Shown one piece after another: positions 33,370 through 40,237 of a stretch of DNA of 64,000 bases. The stretch lies in NCBI GenBank assembly GCA_035602155.1, contig DATNMW010000250.1, forward strand, positions 1-64,000, read 5' to 3'. Made by a program: the position numbers and the translations under genes. The DNA comes from Bog-159 sp035602155. GTDB lineage: Bacteria > Acidobacteriota > Terriglobia > Bryobacterales > Bryobacteraceae. The notes below the pieces were generated by a model. It did no database searches and was not told the origin of the DNA. It saw only the letters and a program-made list of their open reading frames with translations. Position 1 is the first letter of the stretch, and each line of letters starts with the position of its first letter.

Positions 33370-33579
33370 ATGACCTCTGCACTTCCCCTCGCTCGCCTGG
33401 TGCCCATCGTCGCGCACGCGGTAGCCGTATTCGGCGATGAGCAGAAGGCCACCCACTGGCTGACGACTCCCCTCGCCCTGTTCGATAATCAACCCCCCAT
33501 GGAGCTGTTAGCCACTAGCGAGGGCATCGAGCGCGTCGAGCGGACGCTCACCCGCATCGAACACAACATTCCTTCCTGA
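33370..33579 (+). CDS. MbcA/ParS-type (DUF2384) antitoxin, short form
   Basis: 69 residues. The whole protein is the toxin-binding DUF2384 region: V-F-G-D-E-Q-K-A-T-H-W-L (about 20-31), P-P-M-E-L-L-A-T-S-E-G (about 42-52) and a terminal helix with R-V-E-R-T-L-T-R-I. The helix-turn-helix half usual in Xre/MbcA antitoxins is missing, and an in-frame TAG at 33355 rules out a longer start. An AAAGGA ribosome site precedes the ATG. Its stop overlaps the toxin start by one base (TGATG). It should neutralise the RES toxin; how the operon represses itself without the helix-turn-helix is unclear. Confidence 0.85.
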   Translation: MTSALPLARLVPIVAHAVAVFGDEQKATHWLTTPLALFDNQPPMELLATSEGIERVERTLTRIEHNIPS

Positions 33580-34046
33580 TGCCCGTCTTGAGCGGCAGTC
33601 GCGTTTACCGCGTATGCCGGGCGCGTTATGCGCGTCTCGACGGCGCCGGGGCGCTGCTCGTCGGCGGCCGCTGGAATTCGTCCGGGCGCGCTGTCGTCTA
33701 TATGGCGGAGAGCATCGCCTTGGCCGTCCTTGAGAATCTGGTGCACATGGCCAGACAAGACTTCCCGCGCGGCTACGTTTGTGTGGCCGCTGTGCTCCCC
33801 GACGGAATTAGCATGCTCCACGAGAAGGATTTACGCAAGAACGCGGCGCTCGAAGACTTGAGCACCCAACAGTTGGGCGACTGGTGGCTCGATTCCCGAA
33901 CGAGTGCCGTCCTCCAGGTGCCGTCGTTCGTGATCGTGGGGGAGCATAACTTCCTGCTCAATCCAGCCCACTCGGAATTTGCGCGGATTCAGGTCGAACC
34001 ACCGGCGATCTTCCATTTTGATGTACGGCTCTTTGGGGGATCGTAG
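33579..34046 (+). CDS. RES-domain toxin (MbcT-like NAD-degrading)
   Basis: 155 residues. RES family toxin: V-Y-R-V-C-R-A-R-Y near the N-terminus, G-G-R-W-N-S (about 28-33) with the key Arg, V-V-Y-M-A-E-S (about 39-45) with the conserved Tyr, and L-A-V-L-E-N-L (about 48-54) with the Glu. Characterised members (MbcT) destroy NAD+ when not bound by the DUF2384 antitoxin. It is encoded directly after its antitoxin with a 1-bp overlap, the standard order. All conserved residues are present, so the toxin looks intact. Confidence 0.9.
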   Translation: MPVLSGSRVYRVCRARYARLDGAGALLVGGRWNSSGRAVVYMAESIALAVLENLVHMARQDFPRGYVCVAAVLPDGISMLHEKDLRKNAALEDLSTQQLGDWWLDSRTSAVLQVPSFVIVGEHNFLLNPAHSEFARIQVEPPAIFHFDVRLFGGS

Positions 34047-34149
34047 TACCCGCCGCCAGCCGGGCGCAAAAGTGCGTCCTGAGCGATTGAGAATCGACGA
34101 TTTATCCAAGCTATTCTTGAAAGCACGGTGAGGACCTGCTGGCGTTTGG

Positions 34150-34175
34150 TAGACGGTAACATACTTTATCGTCTA
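34150..34175. terminator. Hairpin between convergent genes
   Basis: TAGACG-G-TAA pairs with TTA-T-CGTCTA around a 6-nt loop, a 10-bp stem with one G-U pair. It lies between the RES toxin (+) and the Mrr-like nuclease (-) genes, which converge. No T-tract follows on either strand, so it could stop transcription weakly or protect 3' ends. Confidence 0.4.
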
Positions 34176-34198
34176 GTAAAAACGGTATTCTGCGTGGC

Positions 34199-34795
34199 TC
34201 ATGGTCTGGGGATCGGAACGGAGATGCCCGGCGCTAACTCTACCTTCGCTGGCATTTCCGACCATTCTGCCTCGTTGAGGAAATCGTTCTGCAGCCATCG
34301 GCGCAAGTGCTGCAGATCTCGTAGTCGCATCATAACGGAATCGTTTGCACCGCACCAGGCGGCGTTAGCAGTGAACGCCGTATTGGTGACGATCATTCCG
34401 ATGTGAAACTGCGGCCTCGAAGTCCTGATGGCGCCCAGAAAGCGTTGGACATCCATCGATCCCGTTTTCCGCTCAGTCCGGTGATGCTTTGCCTGAATAG
34501 CCAACAAGAATGGAACCGCGCAGCGTTCAGGCTTTGGGTATGCGACCATATCGACGCCGCCATCCATGCGAAAAACATTTCCTACCATGTGCACTCGGAG
34601 GCCCATGCGCTCCAGGCGATCTGCAACTAAGCGCTCAAATTGGGCCGGGTCAAGTTGCTTGAGACGCCCAAGATTCTCAAGAAACCACGAGAGTGCCTCG
34701 GTGGAAAATTCTACAAGTTGAACTCTATAAGCTTCGGGACTTCCCCATTTTCTTGCGGCCTTATCGCGGATCTGAGCGTGCAGGTATAGGGTCAT
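34199..34795 (-). CDS. XPA C-terminal-like DNA-binding segment fused to an Mrr-type endonuclease
   Basis: 198 residues. The first ~30 residues, M-T-L-Y-L-H-A-Q-I-x5-R-K-W-G-S-P-E-A-Y, align well with the XPA C-terminal DNA-binding segment of eukaryotes (L-Y-L-K-L-Q-I-x5-E-V-W-G-S-Q-E-A). The rest is a Mrr_cat-like PD-(D/E)xK nuclease: F-E-R-L-V-A-D-R-L (about 54-62), D-G-G-V-D-M-V-A (about 78-85), L-A-I-Q-A-K-H-H (about 97-104) with the QxK motif, then G-M-I-V-T-N-T-A-F (about 133). The ATG overlaps the upstream zinc-protein stop (ATGA). It could nick or cut DNA at sites marked by the XPA-like half, for repair or restriction. That role is inference. Confidence 0.78.
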   Translation of the reverse strand: MTLYLHAQIRDKAARKWGSPEAYRVQLVEFSTEALSWFLENLGRLKQLDPAQFERLVADRLERMGLRVHMVGNVFRMDGGVDMVAYPKPERCAVPFLLAIQAKHHRTERKTGSMDVQRFLGAIRTSRPQFHIGMIVTNTAFTANAAWCGANDSVMMRLRDLQHLRRWLQNDFLNEAEWSEMPAKVELAPGISVPIPRP

Positions 34796-35025
34796 CGGAG
34801 CCGCTTTTTGTAGTGTGGGTTGTCCACCTCGTGGTAGAGGAGATCATTAATATCGGTGGGCCTCAGCCGATACTCCCCCAGTGCGCGTGTCTTGGTGATA
34901 AATCCGTATTTCGGTCGATCTCGTTGTTGACAAGCCGAGCATAGGGGCACATGGAGAATAGGATGCACACGCGCCGTCGTTCGACCGCAGTCGGTGCAAG
35001 AAGCTTTTCTGCTCATTGCTTTCAT
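34792..35025 (-). CDS. XPA-like zinc-ribbon protein, N-terminal half of a split XPA domain
   Basis: 77 residues. Two CxxC pairs (C-T-D-C and C-S-A-C, about residues 11-33) form a zinc ribbon. After it comes F-I-T-K-T-R-A-L-G-E-Y-R-L-x3-D, very close to the XPA signature L-I-T-K-T-E-A-K-Q-E-Y-L-L-x3-D. It ends with N-P-H-Y plus five residues, and the XPA C-terminal segment resumes at the first Met of the next gene. The reading frame shifts by -1 at the junction. An A5 run (34805-34809) containing AAA-AAG sits five codons before the stop and could slip. Start: ATG at 35025, or 35016; the frame is open beyond, up to 35139. The homology is seen by motif, not by a search. Confidence 0.72.
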   Translation of the reverse strand: MKAMSRKASCTDCGRTTARVHPILHVPLCSACQQRDRPKYGFITKTRALGEYRLRPTDINDLLYHEVDNPHYKKRLR

Positions 35026-35158
35026 CCAGAGTATAACGCCCTGGGCCGCCAGCTTCCCATAATCGGTCGTTATGTAAACTCGGGGCTGTCGTGTCGCCAG
35101 CCCCCTATCCCGATCATCCCCCGGTGAAGACGCCTGCATACCGTCCCCCCACTTTCCC

Positions 35159-36505
35159 CTACCCCTCCCGGAACGGCACCTCCATCAAGCTATGCAGAAC
35201 AATATAAGCGTCCAGCGCCGGAGACATGTGTTTGATGTAATACAAGTCGTACTCCAGCGACTTCCGCGCGTCCCGCAGCCGCGAACCGTAATCGCAGTTG
35301 AGCTGGCTCCAACCTAGAATGCCGGGGCGCACCGCATGCCGCTGCCCATAGTAGGGCATTTGCTCCATCAATATCGGTATGAACTCCGGATGGTGCGGTC
35401 GCGGCCCCACCAGCGCCATTTCGCCGCGGATGACGTTCAATAGTTGCGGCAGCCCGTCCAGACGCAGGCGGCGCAGCCACCTACCCACCCGTGTCGATTG
35501 GCCATCGGCGCGTCGACAGCGGAAGCGGTAAAGCGTGAATGGCACCAAGTTCACGCCCCAACGCAACTGTCCGTCGACAACCGGACCTGGGGAGGACAAC
35601 TTGATTGCCGCGGCAATAGGTAACAGAAGCACCGCCAGCAGGGCCAGGCCGGCCAGCGCCACGATATTCGAATAGATGGCTTGCAATGCGATGGCGCCGC
35701 GGCGCGCCCCCAGCTCATCGGAAAAGATCAGTTGCGAGGGCAGCAACTCGGCCAGGCACACCCGTTCGCAGGCGGTTTCGTACAACTCCGCCACGCGCTG
35801 GATTTGGATGCCGCGAAACTGCAGATCCAGGAGTTCTCTGAAGGGCATGCCGCGCCGGCGGTCGGTCACCCCCACCCCAATGAAGTTCGGGCGGACTTCG
35901 GAAATTACGCGCGCCAGTTCGGCGGTCGAGCCCAGGACCCGCGCTCCGTTCAGCGGCGTGCCGGCCGGCCGATCGTCATCGATGTAGCCGGCTAGAGAAA
36001 GGCCCAACTCGGGGTGCGCCGCCAGGCTGCTCCCCGCTTCCAGGGCGGCAGCATTGGTCCCATAGAACAGCACCCTTCTGGCGCCCAGGCTCTTCCATAG
36101 CGCCGCGCTGTAGAATATGCGCCAGACCAGCAGGACCGCCAGGGTCAAGGCGCTGCCGAGCATCATGATGGAAGGCGCCAGCACCAATTCCGGAATCCGC
36201 AGATAACTCAGCAGCGATTCCAACAGGAAGGTCACACCCAGGGTCAGGCAGAGCTGCTGTACCAGCAGAATCTTGGACCGCACGCCTACCTGCACATACA
36301 GCTTGTTAAGCTGCAGCCCAACCAGCACCCCTGCCACCACCAGCGCGATTTGCAGCAGCCCGTTGTCGTATAGCAGGAATACGGATGGGTCCGCGCCGCC
36401 CAGCCAATAGGCCGCCAGAATATAGCAGGAAAAGATGAGGATCGTCTCCGGGACCAGCAGGCTGAGGATGCGGGTGGAGAACAAACTCCTGAGAAAAGAG
36501 AACAT
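35159..36505 (-). CDS. Exopolysaccharide initiating sugar-phosphate transferase (WbaP/TIGR03013-like)
   Basis: 448 residues from the ATG at 36505 (M-F-S-F-L-R); the longer frame is antisense to the plus-strand gene. Four N-terminal membrane helices (about 15-125) are followed by a CoA-binding-like Rossmann domain (V-L-F-Y-G-T-N-A-A-A, about 145). The C-terminal bacterial sugar transferase domain has a fifth helix, then I-K-L-S-S-P-G-P-V, L-R-L-D-G-L-P-Q-L-L-N-V, and L-V-G-P-R-P (about 360-385). It transfers a sugar-1-phosphate to undecaprenyl phosphate, starting the repeat unit. One atypical point: the catalytic-loop motif K-F-R-S-M-R is F-R-C-R-R here. EpsH/PEP-CTERM-type exopolysaccharide loci use this subfamily. 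Confidence 0.85.
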   Translation of the reverse strand: MFSFLRSLFSTRILSLLVPETILIFSCYILAAYWLGGADPSVFLLYDNGLLQIALVVAGVLVGLQLNKLYVQVGVRSKILLVQQLCLTLGVTFLLESLLSYLRIPELVLAPSIMMLGSALTLAVLLVWRIFYSAALWKSLGARRVLFYGTNAAALEAGSSLAAHPELGLSLAGYIDDDRPAGTPLNGARVLGSTAELARVISEVRPNFIGVGVTDRRRGMPFRELLDLQFRGIQIQRVAELYETACERVCLAELLPSQLIFSDELGARRGAIALQAIYSNIVALAGLALLAVLLLPIAAAIKLSSPGPVVDGQLRWGVNLVPFTLYRFRCRRADGQSTRVGRWLRRLRLDGLPQLLNVIRGEMALVGPRPHHPEFIPILMEQMPYYGQRHAVRPGILGWSQLNCDYGSRLRDARKSLEYDLYYIKHMSPALDAYIVLHSLMEVPFREG

Positions 36506-36839
36506 GGCCTTTATGCATAGTACACTGGCAACGAAGGCCATGCGTGAACTGAACTGGAAGCCGGGGCAATCCGCGGAGTTGAGCGTTTTGGGCGAGGGGG
36601 CGCGTGCCGGGCCTGCAGGGGCCCCCGTGTGCATCCTCGAATTTTTGGGAAAACGCATGCGCCTAGCGGCGGATTTAAGAGTGAAAGGCGGCGACGCCGT
36701 GTGCCTGGAATGGGATGGGCAACTGTTGTTGGGCCAGGTGCTGAGCACCGAGCCGGGCAGTTTTTGGATGGAGGTCCATCACGTGTTGCTGGACGCCAGC
36801 GGGCTGAGCTGGCAGAAAAATGGCTGGCAGCGCGGATAG
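36504..36839 (+). CDS. Hypothetical protein, possibly PilZ-like
   Basis: 111 residues if it starts at the ATG 36504; an ATG at 36540 (M-R-E-L-N-W) is equally possible. The sequence is a small beta-rich domain with L-R-V-K-G-G-D-A-V-C-L-E-W and L-G-Q-V-L-S, which recalls PilZ-like barrels, but the arginine-rich c-di-GMP motif (RxxxR) is not visible. It is divergent from the sugar transferase with essentially no gap: the two start codons are complementary at 36503-36506. It is followed after 9 bp by another small gene, probably in one operon. No firm function. Confidence 0.5.
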   Translation: MAFMHSTLATKAMRELNWKPGQSAELSVLGEGARAGPAGAPVCILEFLGKRMRLAADLRVKGGDAVCLEWDGQLLLGQVLSTEPGSFWMEVHHVLLDASGLSWQKNGWQRG

Positions 36840-36848
36840 GCCTGCCGG

Positions 36849-37349
36849 ATGCCCGCTAAAGCGCAATGGCTGCTTCGCGTCCCCGAGATCCTGGCGGAAT
36901 TATCGGCGCTGGATGCGCCGGTCGTGGACCGTGCCGTCTGCGAGCGCCTGTTCCGCCTGCGCAGGCGGCGCGCCATCGACCTGATACGCGGCTTCGGGGG
37001 TTATCAGGCCGGCCGGACGTTTCTGGTCGACCGGCCCAAGCTGGTCGCGCAGTTGGAACAGATCCGCGATAGTCCCGATTTCAAGGTGGAATGGCGGCGA
37101 AAAGAACGCCTTACGGAACGGTTGGACGCCATCCGCCGCTTGCAAGCCGGCGCGCGCGTGGCAATCGCGGTGGAGCCGGAGACGGGTCGGCGGCGATTGC
37201 CGGACCTGCCGCCGGGTGTGGGGCTGAGTCCCGGCGAGCTGCACATTCAATTCCAATCGTCCGAAGAACTGCTGAGCAAGCTTTTCGCACTGGCGCAGGC
37301 CATCGCGAACGACTTTGAGGCCTTTGAGAAGCGGACGTCGGCGGAATGA
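36849..37349 (+). CDS. Hypothetical protein with HTH-like N-terminus
   Basis: 166 residues. The first ~65 residues have a helix-turn-helix look (V-C-E-R-L-F-R-L-R-R-R-R-A-I-D-L-I-R-G-F-G-G-Y), followed by a charged helix and a C-terminal region with L-P-P-G-V-G-L-S-P-G-E-L-H-I-Q-F (about 120-135). I do not recognise a named family. No membrane segments or signal peptide. It lies 9 bp after the PilZ-like gene, so the two are likely co-expressed. DNA binding is a guess from the basic N-terminus. Confidence 0.6.
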   Translation: MPAKAQWLLRVPEILAELSALDAPVVDRAVCERLFRLRRRRAIDLIRGFGGYQAGRTFLVDRPKLVAQLEQIRDSPDFKVEWRRKERLTERLDAIRRLQAGARVAIAVEPETGRRRLPDLPPGVGLSPGELHIQFQSSEELLSKLFALAQAIANDFEAFEKRTSAE

Positions 37350-37365
37350 GAGTAGCACTACTGAA

Positions 37366-37566
37366 TTAAGTGGCGTTCCACTTCATCGGCTCAATGCCTG
37401 CGACCGAGGCACCCGGATACGGCATAAAATTCAAGGCGGTGGGATGACGGCCACGTCCGAACCGGATGAAGGCGGGGACTCCCACGATCACCACTTCGGC
37501 GGCGTCGATTCTATCGATCAGCCGTTCGTAACCCGGCTCCCGCAGGTGCATGGCAACGATGGCGGC
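37366..37566 (-). pseudogene. vapC: VapC PIN-domain toxin remnant
   Basis: Fragments of a VapC toxin. The frame right after the antitoxin stop reads A-I-V-A-M-x-L-R-E-P-G-Y-E-R-L-I-D, which in intact VapC follows the start and the first catalytic Asp; those first codons are missing. Then V-V-I-V-G-V-P-A is joined directly to R-F-G-R-G-R-H-P-T-A-L-N-F, deleting the central part of the PIN fold, and the C-terminus is out of pattern after L-N-F. At least two deletions are implied, so no toxin activity is expected. Confidence 0.8.
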
Positions 37567-37838
37567 TTAGTAACCTTCCGGCCCGTAGCCCAGGATCCGG
37601 TCTTCTTCCTCGCGGCCCATCACTCGCCCCAACTCGCCGGCCGGCATGATCGGCCAGATGTCCTGCTCCAGGTACTCTCTTAGGCTCTTGCGGCCGCCGG
37701 GATTACCGGCCTGGGCTTGAAGCCGAATCCGGCGTTCCACCAGCGCCCCCGTGATGGCCTCCGTTTGGTTTCATGGGCCAGGTTGGCCACTTCACCGGCC
37801 AGCTTTTCGACCTCAAGGTTCTTGATGTTCAGCGCCAT
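37567..37838 (-). pseudogene. vapB: VapB (Rv0623-like) antitoxin, frameshifted
   Basis: Starts M-A-L-N-I-K-N-L-E-V-E-K-L-A-G-E-V-A and E-T-K, the classic PSK-type VapB N-terminus. After E-T-K one base is missing near 37760-37770. In the neighbouring frame the protein continues E-A-I-T-G-A-L-V-E-R-R, then Y-L-E-Q-D-I-W-P-I-M-P-A-G-E, and ends I-L-G-Y-G-P-E-G-Y just as intact homologues do. A single-base deletion thus inactivates an otherwise complete gene. Together with the adjacent vapC relic this is a decayed toxin-antitoxin unit. Confidence 0.85.
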
Positions 37839-37905
37839 GGTGGAAAGGCGCCAATGTTCTACCATTTACCCTCGCCTCCCGATGGCGTGCTGCTAGACTC
37901 AGATC

Positions 37906-39114
37906 GTGGAATCCACGCGCAGCCCGCTCCGGATGGCGTACCTGCTGAGTCAGTATCCTGCCGTCAATCACGTTTTCATGCTGCGCGAAGTTTGTTCACT
38001 GCGCAAGCTTGGATTGGATGTTCAAGTCGCCTCGATTCGAAAACCGGATCGAGGTCCCGGATTGATGACCACTGCGGAGCAAGCGGAAGCACGGGCCACT
38101 TATTATGTGAAAAGCACCGGGCTATTGCGGCTGGTGCTGGCTCACGCGCATACGTTGGTTTCAAGGCCGGGCCACTACATTCGCGGCTTGGCTGGCGCGC
38201 TGCGCCATGGGCCGCTTTACGGCCTTTTCTATTTTGCCGAAGCGGTGGCCGTGGGGCATTGGATGAGGCGCCATGGTTTGTCCCACGTGCACACTCACTA
38301 TGCATCAACAGTGGGTCTTCTGGTAGGGCGGATCTTTCCCGTCACTCTATCTATCACCATTCATGGCCCGGCCGAATTTCAAGATCCGGCCGGCTCGCGG
38401 CTCGCGGAAAAGGTCCAGGCGTCTCTATTCTGTTGCGCCATCAGCCAGTACGGCGTCAGCCAACTGATGCACGCGTGCGGCTACCTGGAGTGGCCCAAGT
38501 TGGAACTCACCGCCTTAGGCGTCGATCTCAATGCATTCCCGCCGCTGCCGTTCCGGCCAAGTCCCTCGCCCTTCCAAATCGTTTGCGCCGGACGGCTGGC
38601 GCCCGTAAAGGGCCAGCACGTGCTGATCGCTGCGATGGCGGCTTTGGTCAACGAGGGCCGCGACATCCGGCTGCGGCTTGCGGGAGATGGACCCGACCGC
38701 ATCGCTCTGCGCCAGGACGTGGAGAAGCGCGGACTGTCGGACCGGGTCTCGTTCGAGGGCAGCGTGAATCAAGACAGGATGCTGGATCTGTACCGGGAAT
38801 CCGACGCCTTGGTACTCTCCAGTTTTGCCGAAGGCCTGCCCGTGGTTCTGATGGAAGCCATGGCCATGGAAATTCCTTGTGTAGCTCCCTGGGTGAACGG
38901 GATTCCGGAAATCGTCACGCACGAAACCGATGGATTGCTGGTGCCGCCCGGCGACGCGCAGGCGCTGGCCCAGTCTATCGGCAGGCTGATGGACGATGCC
39001 GAACTCCGCCACGCCCTGGGACAAAAGGCGCGCCTGAAAATCCTGGAGAAATTCGACCTGCAGCGCAATACCGAGCATCTGGCCGATGTTTTCCGCAGGC
39101 GGTTGAACGGATAG
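37906..39114 (+). CDS. Glycosyltransferase family 4
   Basis: 402 residues with a GTG start; the ATG at 37933 is an alternative. The start region A-Y-L-L-S-Q-Y-P-A-V-N-H-V-F and the donor-domain pieces C-A-G-R-L-A-P-V-K-G-Q-H (about 227), S-S-F-A-E-G-L-P-V-V-L-M-E-A-M-A (about 305-320) and G-I-P-E-I-V define a colanic-acid-type GT4. The E-G-L-P-V-V-L-M-E catalytic stretch is intact. The gene converges on the epimerase with 6 bp between the stops. Specificity unknown. Confidence 0.87.
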   Translation: MESTRSPLRMAYLLSQYPAVNHVFMLREVCSLRKLGLDVQVASIRKPDRGPGLMTTAEQAEARATYYVKSTGLLRLVLAHAHTLVSRPGHYIRGLAGALRHGPLYGLFYFAEAVAVGHWMRRHGLSHVHTHYASTVGLLVGRIFPVTLSITIHGPAEFQDPAGSRLAEKVQASLFCCAISQYGVSQLMHACGYLEWPKLELTALGVDLNAFPPLPFRPSPSPFQIVCAGRLAPVKGQHVLIAAMAALVNEGRDIRLRLAGDGPDRIALRQDVEKRGLSDRVSFEGSVNQDRMLDLYRESDALVLSSFAEGLPVVLMEAMAMEIPCVAPWVNGIPEIVTHETDGLLVPPGDAQALAQSIGRLMDDAELRHALGQKARLKILEKFDLQRNTEHLADVFRRRLNG

Positions 39115-39120
39115 CGGCGC

Positions 39121-40197
39121 TCATCCCAGCGCGTACCGTACTTGCGCTTCGGCCCCGCGAATCCAGTTGAAGATATCGGCCAGCGTGGCGCGGGCGTCGT
39201 GCCGCGGCCGCCAGCCGTTCACCTCCGTCAATCGCCGGTGGTCGGTGAGATAAATGCGCACGTCGGCGGGGCGGGTTTCAGCCACTGGCGTAATCGAAAG
39301 CCGGTTGCCCGTGATCTCCTCGCATAACCGCGTAGTTTCCTGCAGCGACAGACTGAAAGGCAGCCCCCCGCCCACATTAAACAGGCGGCCCTGATAAGTT
39401 TCAAAATCGCCGATCTGTTCCAGCAGGAGCTCGCAAAAATCGTCGACGTGCAGGAAGTCGCGCACCTGCCGGCCGCTGCCGTCGAAGCCGATATAGGAAA
39501 GAGTCCGCCGGAAATAGTGCGCGGCCATCCATAGCGCGACGACTCCTTGGTCGGATTTAGCCATCTGCCAAGGTCCGGTCAGCAGGCCGCAGCGGTCGAT
39601 CAAGTAGCGGATGCCATACGCATCGGCATATTCGGCCACCATCAATTCTCCGGCCAGCTTAGTCATCCCGTAGAGGGAGCGCGGCCCATCCAAAGGGAAA
39701 TCCTCGCTTACGCCCAAACCTGAAGCCCCCGCCGCGGTCTGCTCCGCGGAAAGGTGGAAACGTTCCGGCCCTTCCTCGTAAGCCAGATCGTTCAAGCGCC
39801 GGTAAGGATAAACACGGCTGGTCGAGATGAAGACAAAATCGGCGTGTACGCGCCGCGCCAGTTCAAGGCAGTGATAGCAGCCGGTCAAGTTGGTGTCGAT
39901 CAGGTATTCCGGCGAGCCACCATACCCCGCCTGCGCGGAAGGCTCCGCGGAGCATTCCACGATCAGATCCGGCGGCGCCGGCAGGCCAGTGAGATCGGCC
40001 AGCGAGCGGATATCGCCATGCGCAAACGCCACGTCCGCGTCCCGCAGCCGGCTCAGGTTGAGTTCCGAGCCGCGGCGATGCAGGTTGTCGAAAGCCGTCA
40101 CCTGCGTCTGTGGATGGCTTCTCTTGAGGGCCAGCGCGACACTCGATCCCACGAAACCGGCGCCTCCGGTAACCAGGATGCGCTGATGGATAGGCAT
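39121..40197 (-). CDS. NAD-dependent sugar epimerase (CDP-paratose/tyvelose epimerase-like)
   Basis: 358 residues from the ATG at 40197 (M-P-I-H-Q-R). An extended SDR with T-G-G-A-G-F-V-G-S (about 10-18), catalytic Y-G-M-T-K (about 178-182), and R-D-F-L-H-V-D-D-F (about 245-253). The stretch F-D-N-L-H-R-R-G-S-E-L-N-L (about 38-50) and the long E-G-P-E-R-F-H insert resemble CDP-paratose 2-epimerase more than GalE, but subtype assignment by eye is tentative. It makes a nucleotide-sugar donor for the locus. Divergent from the deacetylase; a perfect palindrome lies between them. Confidence 0.8.
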   Translation of the reverse strand: MPIHQRILVTGGAGFVGSSVALALKRSHPQTQVTAFDNLHRRGSELNLSRLRDADVAFAHGDIRSLADLTGLPAPPDLIVECSAEPSAQAGYGGSPEYLIDTNLTGCYHCLELARRVHADFVFISTSRVYPYRRLNDLAYEEGPERFHLSAEQTAAGASGLGVSEDFPLDGPRSLYGMTKLAGELMVAEYADAYGIRYLIDRCGLLTGPWQMAKSDQGVVALWMAAHYFRRTLSYIGFDGSGRQVRDFLHVDDFCELLLEQIGDFETYQGRLFNVGGGLPFSLSLQETTRLCEEITGNRLSITPVAETRPADVRIYLTDHRRLTEVNGWRPRHDARATLADIFNWIRGAEAQVRYALG

Positions 40198-40208
40198 GCT
40201 CAGTGACC

Positions 40209-40230
40209 AATGTAGCAAGGTTGCTACATT
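40209..40230. promoter_or_regulatory. Perfect palindrome in a divergent promoter gap
   Basis: AATGTAGCAA (40209-40218), two-base centre GG, TTGCTACATT (40221-40230): a 10-bp-armed perfect inverted repeat in the ~40 bp between the epimerase start (40197) and the likely deacetylase start (40238). Size and symmetry fit a dimeric repressor operator controlling both genes. Confidence 0.5.
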
Positions 40231-40237
40231 TGGTTCA

